From contig NZ_LATL02000071.1 in the NCBI RefSeq assembly GCF_000972705.2, forward strand, positions 1 to 38,800: a stretch of 38,800 nucleotides of DNA. Direction: 5' to 3'. A program made the position numbers and the translations under genes. This document shows, piece after piece, positions 34,465 to 38,800 of the stretch. Source of the stretch: Limnoraphis robusta CS-951. GTDB taxonomy: Bacteria > Cyanobacteriota > Cyanobacteriia > Cyanobacteriales > Microcoleaceae. The first letter of the stretch is position 1. Each line of letters opens with the position of its first letter. Below the pieces are notes generated by a model. The model worked only from the letters and a program-made list of their open reading frames with translations, was not told where the DNA came from and searched no databases.

Positions 34465-35556
34465 ATGCAACGAGCATTCAAAACAAAGTTAAAACTGAAT
34501 AACAAACAGAAGACTTTAATGGCTCAACACGCTGGATACTCTAGGTGGGTTTGGAATTGGGCGTTAGCGATGTGGAATGAAGCTTACAAACAGGGTTTAA
34601 AGCCTTCAAGGAATAAGCTAAAAAAGTTCTACACCAATCACATTAAGCCAAACTATCCCTGGCAGTCAACGCTAAGTTCTAGAGTTTATCAATTTGCCTT
34701 CATGCACTTGGGAGAAGCATTTAGCCGATTCTTTCAAGGCATTGCTGAATACCCTAAGTTCAAGAAAAAAGGCAAAAATGATAGCTTTACTTTAGATAAT
34801 TGTGGCAAAGTAATGAGGTTTTCAGGGAGGAGGTTAAAACTTCCTTTTATGGGATGGGTATTCACTTACGAAGCCCTTCCTGAAATTCAAACCAAACGAG
34901 TCACAATCAGCAGGATCGCTGATTCTTGGTATTTGTCTGTCGCTTACGAATTTGAGCCAGAACAGACTGTTAAATCAAGAGTTTATCTGGGTGTTGATGT
35001 TGGAGTTAAGGCATTGGCGACCTGTTCAGATGGTACTGTTTTTGACAATCCAGCAGCCCACAAAAAAGCTCAAAAAAATCTGGCAAAACTTCAGCGCGAA
35101 CTTTCTAGAAAACAGAAGGGTTCAAACAACAGGAATAAAGCCAAGCTCAAATTAGCAAAAGCTTATCAAAGAATTGTCAACATTCGGAAAGATACAATTC
35201 ACAAACTCACCTCATGGCTATGCAAAAATCACGCAGTTATCGGGTTAGAGGATTTGAATGTTTCTGGGATGTTGAAAAATCATAAATTAGCGGGTGCTAT
35301 AGCCGATTCTGCTCTTTATGAAATTCGCCGCCAAGTTGAGTATAAATCCTCGTGGTACGGCTCAGTTGTAGTTTTTGCTGATAGATTTTACCCGTCAACT
35401 AAAACCTGTTCAAACTGCGGTCACGTTCAACAAATAGCACTGAAAGAACGAGTTTTCAACTGTCAGGCTTGCGGTGTAAGCGTTGACCGTGATTTGAATG
35501 CGAGTCTGAATTTATTACATTATGCCGAGGGCTTCTCGGCTGATTTGCCTGTCTGA
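34465..35556 (+). CDS. tnpB: TnpB RNA-guided nuclease (IS607-associated)
   Basis: A 363-aa TnpB. All three RuvC acidic residues are present: Asp178 (GVDVGVK), Glu262 (GLEDLN) and Asp343 (DRDLNASLNL), with the zinc ribbon CSNCG and CQACG between the last two. The N-terminus QRAFKTKLKLNNKQK is the usual TnpB opening. The start is ATG 34465; the open frame upstream (to 34327) is the tnpA remnant. Family knowledge: TnpB cuts DNA with an omega-RNA made from the right end and its flank. The copy looks intact although tnpA is dead. It reads toward pilN, so read-through could transcribe pilNO. Confidence 0.93.
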   Translation: MQRAFKTKLKLNNKQKTLMAQHAGYSRWVWNWALAMWNEAYKQGLKPSRNKLKKFYTNHIKPNYPWQSTLSSRVYQFAFMHLGEAFSRFFQGIAEYPKFKKKGKNDSFTLDNCGKVMRFSGRRLKLPFMGWVFTYEALPEIQTKRVTISRIADSWYLSVAYEFEPEQTVKSRVYLGVDVGVKALATCSDGTVFDNPAAHKKAQKNLAKLQRELSRKQKGSNNRNKAKLKLAKAYQRIVNIRKDTIHKLTSWLCKNHAVIGLEDLNVSGMLKNHKLAGAIADSALYEIRRQVEYKSSWYGSVVVFADRFYPSTKTCSNCGHVQQIALKERVFNCQACGVSVDRDLNASLNLLHYAEGFSADLPV

Positions 35557-35650
35557 CCGGGTGCTGCCGACAGTCCGGGGTGATGCAGGAAGTAAACGTT
35601 AACACGGTTTGTACCGCGTTATATCAGTTTTATAAAGCAGGTTTGATGCA

Positions 35651-36469
35651 ATGTACAGCCTTGATATTAATTTTCTTAACGACCGTCCCGACTACAAGCC
35701 CGCCGAGCGAAAAGCATCGGCATCCCCAGGTCGAGGAGGCGCAAACATTGATCGCACCCCAATCATTATAGGCGCGGCAGTTGCTCTAGCTGCAAACGCT
35801 TTAGTGGGGGGAGTTTGGTTAGTGTTCAATCAACGGAATGCTCAGTTACAAAACGAGTTAAGCCAGTTAGAAGCCCAACTCGGTGAAAAAACCAACCTGG
35901 TCGCACAACTTGATCAAATTTACGCTCAAGCCAAACTCACAAACGAAGAAGCGAATGCCTTAGCCACCGTCTTCAATGAGATTAAGCCTTGGTCAGCGTT
36001 GACTCAAGAACTCGCCGAATTGATGCAAATAGCCGGGGTGAAGATCAACAGCATTCAACAAACTAAACCCGCAGCAACCGCCGTCGCTGCACCTCCGCCA
36101 GCCGCAGGACAACCCGCCGATGCAGCCGCGAAAGAAACCGCTAAACTCGAAATTACAGGAATTGCCAATTCTTTCACCCAACTGAGTGATTTTGTGTTGT
36201 TGCTGAACCAATCTCCCTTCTTTGATGGAGAGAAAACAAAACTGATCTCGGCGAGTTTGAAAGACAATCCGACTCAACTCGTCGTAGCGGAATCTCAAGG
36301 CGGAAGCAATAGCCTGCCCCAGTTGCAACCCGTCGTCGAGTACAAAATCGAAACGAATTTAAGTGCGGCGACGGCTTCAGAGTTACTTCCTCAGTTAAAG
36401 AGTAAAGGTGCGGTTGGGCTGGTCAACCGTATTCAAACCCTTCAGCAAAAAGGAGTTATTCAACCATGA
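35651..36469 (+). CDS. pilN: Type IV pilus assembly protein PilN
   Basis: A 272-aa bitopic inner-membrane protein of the pilus alignment complex. It begins with the PilM-binding tail MYSLDINFLNDRP, has one membrane helix (about residues 37-60), a coiled coil (about 62-95), and a periplasmic ferredoxin-like domain with WSALTQELAELMQ and NSFTQLSDFVLLLNQSPFF. An Ala/Pro-rich stretch (about 135-155) interrupts the domain. The IS607-like element ends 9 nt before the ATG, so the AGG used as ribosome binding site lies on the IS junction. Its stop overlaps the pilO start by 4 nt (ATGA), implying coupled translation. Confidence 0.92.
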   Translation: MYSLDINFLNDRPDYKPAERKASASPGRGGANIDRTPIIIGAAVALAANALVGGVWLVFNQRNAQLQNELSQLEAQLGEKTNLVAQLDQIYAQAKLTNEEANALATVFNEIKPWSALTQELAELMQIAGVKINSIQQTKPAATAVAAPPPAAGQPADAAAKETAKLEITGIANSFTQLSDFVLLLNQSPFFDGEKTKLISASLKDNPTQLVVAESQGGSNSLPQLQPVVEYKIETNLSAATASELLPQLKSKGAVGLVNRIQTLQQKGVIQP

Positions 36470-37281
36470 CATCAGCAAACAACGTCTTTATTGAAGCCGA
36501 AGACGAACAGGAGGTTTCAGGCCAGGTGGTTTTGGGAGTCCCGCTCACTCCCAAAAATATTGGCATTGCAGTAGCCGTTGCCGGAGTATTGCTGGCCGGA
36601 TTTGGGATTTTTAAGTTCGTCATGCCGACCATTGCTCAGGGAAACGACCTGAACACCCAAATCTTAGGTAAACAACAAGAAATCGAACAGCAAGATGAAA
36701 AACTCAGCAAAAAAGCACAAGCTGAACAAGAGTTAGCCCAATCCCTGCAAAGACGCGCAGCAGTCACGGCTTTATTCGCCGACGAAGCCACTCTAGAAAC
36801 GTTGGTCTTTGACATCGAAGAACAACTCAATCGCCTTAATACTGATATTACAGAGGATGAGGAAAAAGCCAGGATTACGAGGTTTCAACCGGCTCAAACC
36901 CAAGGAACTCCTGAATCAACCTCGGATACAGAAGTCGTTAATGATGGCTCTTTGGGTTCAGCCGTTAACGGAAAGGTAAGACGGCGTGGATATGAAGTTG
37001 AGTTTGAGGGTAGTTTTGCTCAAACGCGGCAGTTTCTGATTATCTTGGAACGAATGCAGCCGATGTTAGTCGTTCAAGACTTGAAAACTCAGTTGGTCGA
37101 AGCAGCGCCTGTTGTTGCAGGAGAATACAAGCAAGGTAAATTTGTCCCTTCCGGTGAACAACCTCAACGCCGCCTGAAAACTTCTTTTAACCTGAGTGCG
37201 CTCATGCCCTTGAGTCAGGAACAGTTAGACGCTGCTGCTGCCTCTGCCGCCCCCCCACCGGATGCTCAACCTCCCCAGTAA
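36466..37281 (+). CDS. pilO: Type IV pilus assembly protein PilO
   Basis: A 271-aa partner of PilN. It has a short cytoplasmic N-terminus, one membrane helix (about residues 29-52), a coiled coil (about 60-95) and a periplasmic domain with YEVEFEGSFAQTRQFLIILERM, followed by a Pro/Ala-rich C-terminus. PilN and PilO form heterodimers that connect the inner-membrane platform to the PilQ secretin. It is translationally coupled to pilN by a 4-nt overlap. pilQ, usually next in cyanobacteria, does not follow within the window; a terminator and a TnpB element do. Confidence 0.92.
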   Translation: MTSANNVFIEAEDEQEVSGQVVLGVPLTPKNIGIAVAVAGVLLAGFGIFKFVMPTIAQGNDLNTQILGKQQEIEQQDEKLSKKAQAEQELAQSLQRRAAVTALFADEATLETLVFDIEEQLNRLNTDITEDEEKARITRFQPAQTQGTPESTSDTEVVNDGSLGSAVNGKVRRRGYEVEFEGSFAQTRQFLIILERMQPMLVVQDLKTQLVEAAPVVAGEYKQGKFVPSGEQPQRRLKTSFNLSALMPLSQEQLDAAAASAAPPPDAQPPQ

Positions 37282-37318
37282 TTCTTGATCCGATCGTCAC
37301 AATCAGATCACCCCTAAG

Positions 37319-37352
37319 CCGCGTTCAGACTGAGCGCGGTTATTAATTTTTT
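37319..37352 (+). terminator. Intrinsic terminator after pilO
   Basis: CCGCGTTCAG / CTGAGCGCGG can pair along 37319-37339 (about 8-10 bp including one G-T pair). It is followed by TTATTAATTTTTTG. It lies 38 nt after the pilO stop and looks like a strong Rho-independent terminator. Confidence 0.8.
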
Positions 37353-37443
37353 GAAATCAAATTAGCCCAGAGCTTGACAGGATGGGACAAATGCTCTAAC
37401 CTGTCTGGCTAGTCGATCTAAAACATTTGACTTTATCGAAAAT

Positions 37444-37493
37444 GTCGGGCAGAATACCCCATCCTTCTTACAAGGTGGGGATGAATGCCCGAC
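37444..37493. repeat. Nested left-end palindrome of the tnpB element
   Basis: The outer 8-bp perfect stem and inner 9-bp stem (T37462 bulged) together form a cruciform-size structure 50 nt long. It fits the left-end hairpin recognised by Y1 transposases in IS200/IS605 elements. Confidence 0.75.
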
Positions 37494-37574
37494 CAATATA
37501 CTCAATCCGTTCGGACAAAAAAACTTAACTTAACTTTTTTGAATCAAATAGATAAGCTATGCTATGATGGGTTT

Positions 37575-37617
37575 AAGGAGGTATAAGACATGGGTAATAA
37601 GGCATGGGTAATAAGGC
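37575..37617 (+). promoter_or_regulatory. tnpB: tnpB RBS with 14-bp duplicated start codon region
   Basis: AAGGAGG (37575-37581) is 8 nt before an ATG at 37590. The block ATGGGTAATAAGGC is present twice in tandem (37590-37603 and 37604-37617). Because 14 is not a multiple of 3, the well-spaced first ATG leads to a stop after 25 codons. Only the second ATG, 22 nt from the Shine-Dalgarno, is in frame with tnpB. Confidence 0.85.
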
Positions 37618-38755
37618 ATACCGTTTTCGGTTCTATCCTAATAAAGAACAGAAGGCATTCTTAGCCAAATGTTTTGGCTGTTCTAGATTTGTCTATAACC
37701 ATTTTTTGCGCTTAACTACCGATGTCTATGCTGAGTGTAAAAAGAGTTTGAGATATAAAGAGTGGGCAAAACTTCTAACTCATCTCAAAAAAGAATATGA
37801 ATGGTTAAAAGAAGTTAATTCCCAATCCTTACAGCAAACTTTGAAAGATTTAGAAACGGCTTATGTAAGATTTTTTAAAAAATTGGCAAAATTCCCCAAC
37901 TTTAAGAAACGCTCAAATAAACAGTCTTTTCGAGTTCCTCAACATTTCTCAATCACTGAAGAAGGCCAACTGAAATTACCGAAAATGACCCCGATTAAAA
38001 TGGTCATTCATCGAGAAATTGAAGGGGAGATCAAAAGCGTCACAATTACTCAAACAGCATCAGGTCGATACTATGCCTCTATTGTTACTGAGTTAGACAT
38101 TCCCAAAGCTCCTTTAAATGGGGAAAAAATTGGAATGGACTTAGGGTTGAAAGATTTTCTCATTACCTCCAAGCCCGAAAAATTTCCTAATCCCCGTTAT
38201 TTTCAGCGTTCATTAAGACGCTTAAAAATTAGACAAAGGAGGCTAAGTCGGAAAGTCAAAGGCTCTAATAATCGTCAAAAAGCCAGAATTAGAGTGGCTA
38301 CAATTCACGAAAAAGTAGCGAATCAACGATTAGATTACCAACAGAAAATCAGTCTAAAACTAACGGGCGAGAACCAAGCCATTAGTTGCGAAGACTTAAA
38401 CATCAAAGGCCTGGTAAAAAATCGTAAATTAGCCAGACAGATTAGTGATGTAGCCTGGGGACAATTTTTAACGCTTTTAGAATATAAAGGGGAACTATAC
38501 GGCTGTGAAATTTACCGGGTAGATAGATTCTTTCCGAGTTCTAAAAGATGTTCTAGTTGTGGATATATCAAAGAAGACTTGACCCTCAAAGATAGAGAAT
38601 GGACTTGTCCTGAATGTCATACATTCCATGACCGTGATGTTAATGCTTGTCTAAACCTTTTGCAGTTTGCTGAGTTTAAAATAGGGCAGGAAGTGTCCGA
38701 ATCTACGCCTAACCAGACAGTTGAAACACTGTGTATCAAGAGCGCTAGTTCTTGA
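37604..38755 (+). CDS. tnpB: TnpB RNA-guided nuclease (IS200/IS605 type), start disturbed
   Basis: A 383-aa TnpB with all catalytic residues: Asp179 (GMDLGLKDF), Glu263 (CEDLNIKG) and Asp345 (DRDVNACLNL), and a zinc ribbon CSSCG ... CPECH. The N-terminus NKAYRFRFYPNKEQ is typical. Body and length look functional. Translation is probably impaired because a 14-bp tandem duplication separates the in-frame ATG from its Shine-Dalgarno. By family knowledge, an omega-RNA would be made from the gene's 3' end and the right-end hairpin. It is not closely similar to the 34465 copy. Confidence 0.88.
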   Translation: MGNKAYRFRFYPNKEQKAFLAKCFGCSRFVYNHFLRLTTDVYAECKKSLRYKEWAKLLTHLKKEYEWLKEVNSQSLQQTLKDLETAYVRFFKKLAKFPNFKKRSNKQSFRVPQHFSITEEGQLKLPKMTPIKMVIHREIEGEIKSVTITQTASGRYYASIVTELDIPKAPLNGEKIGMDLGLKDFLITSKPEKFPNPRYFQRSLRRLKIRQRRLSRKVKGSNNRQKARIRVATIHEKVANQRLDYQQKISLKLTGENQAISCEDLNIKGLVKNRKLARQISDVAWGQFLTLLEYKGELYGCEIYRVDRFFPSSKRCSSCGYIKEDLTLKDREWTCPECHTFHDRDVNACLNLLQFAEFKIGQEVSESTPNQTVETLCIKSASS

Positions 38756-38765
38756 GGGTAGGAAG

Positions 38766-38792
38766 CCCCACCCTCAACGTAGTAGGGTGGGG
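38766..38792 (+). repeat. Right-end hairpin of the tnpB element
   Basis: CCCCACCCT pairs perfectly with AGGGTGGGG across a 9-nt loop, 10 nt after the tnpB stop. This is the expected position of the right-end hairpin and of the omega-RNA scaffold end. The guide would start a few bases downstream, at or beyond the end of the window. Confidence 0.8.
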
Positions 38793-38800
38793 TACTTCAC

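Larger units (their letters stand above)
34130..35641 (+). mobile_element. IS607-like element with decayed tnpA and intact tnpB, between pilM and pilN
   Basis: The unit contains remnants of a MerR-HTH serine recombinase (tnpA), then tnpB, then a right-end imperfect hairpin (AACACGGT 35601-35608 with ACCGCGTT 35613-35620, 7 of 8 pairs). The right limit GG at 35640-35641 is set by where similarity with the copy at 8044-8437 stops. The octamer AACACGGT also occurs near the left end (34145-34152). The left limit is approximate. IS607 elements lack terminal inverted repeats and prefer GG sites, which fits. Confidence 0.75.
37430..38800 (+). mobile_element. IS200/IS605-family tnpB-only element (IS1341-like)
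   Basis: Left end: a nested palindrome with outer arms GTCGGGCA / TGCCCGAC (37444-37451, 37486-37493) and inner arms CCCCATCCTT / AAGGTGGGG (one bulge). Right end: perfect 9-bp hairpin CCCCACCCT / AGGGTGGGG (38766-38774, 38784-38792). The two inner hairpins share the GGTGGGG/CCCCA-type sequence. No tnpA is present, so mobility would need a transposase in trans. The exact boundaries are not resolved, and the right one may be just beyond the window. Confidence 0.78.

Noticed and set aside
35580..35771. ORF beginning MMQEVNVNTV before and across the pilN start
   Set aside because: It is the same IS right-end translation and then runs out of frame over pilN.

Overview
The window reads as chromosomal DNA of a filamentous cyanobacterium, probably an Oscillatoriales-type organism. 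The evidence is about 18 copies of the HIP1 octamer GCGATCGC, heptamer tandem repeats (STRR), many small palindromic repeats, and cyanobacterial gene families: DUF928, Uma2 nucleases, pentapeptide repeats, the CcdA/CcsB cytochrome c system, an rbp-rpsU pair and pilMNO. The genus is inference only.

Layout. 1-355: right end of an IS200/IS605 element with a partial tnpB. 0.4-7.5 kb: a secretion island with two paralogous TpsB (ShlB/FhaC) outer-membrane transporters facing each other, an RTX-repeat protein and a DUF928 protein, but no recognisable TpsA passenger. 7.8-8.4 kb: a small His/Glu-rich duplicated protein next to a decayed tnpB right end. 8.6-12.2 kb: GDP-mannose synthesis, two Uma2 nucleases and a TetR regulator. 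12.6-16.4 kb: an M16 peptidase pair (one catalytic, one lacking the zinc motif) and a signal-bearing PrxQ-like peroxiredoxin. 16.6-21 kb: a cyclophilin-RTX fusion, an exported pentapeptide protein and ccdA-ccsB. 21-23.8 kb: DUF2062, trpS and a methylenetetrahydrofolate reductase. 24.3-27.3 kb: an RRM pseudogene upstream of rpsU, a C-terminally short methyltransferase, a GFA protein, a membrane protein and a small XRE regulator. 27.7-32.7 kb: ppsA, a second small XRE regulator and an S9 peptidase. 32.8-38.8 kb: type IV pilus genes pilM, pilN and pilO, split and followed by TnpB elements.

The most interesting thread is how TnpB-type elements and short palindromes sit on gene starts. The IS200/IS605 right-end hairpin at 314-355 carries a Shine-Dalgarno-like arm and an ATG in frame with tpsB. 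An IS607-like element (tnpA decayed, tnpB intact) separates pilM from pilN and ends 9 nt before the pilN ATG. A decayed relative of it ends 34 nt before another gene start. A further TnpB element follows pilO; its own start codon is hit by a 14-bp tandem duplication that moves the well-placed ATG out of frame.

Other points are a MITE-like family with two copies (99 and 108 bp), two STRR heptamer families, the decayed RNA-binding-protein gene, and an intrinsic terminator directly after pilO. No tRNA, rRNA or CRISPR array was recognised. All calls come from reading the sequence; no database search was made.
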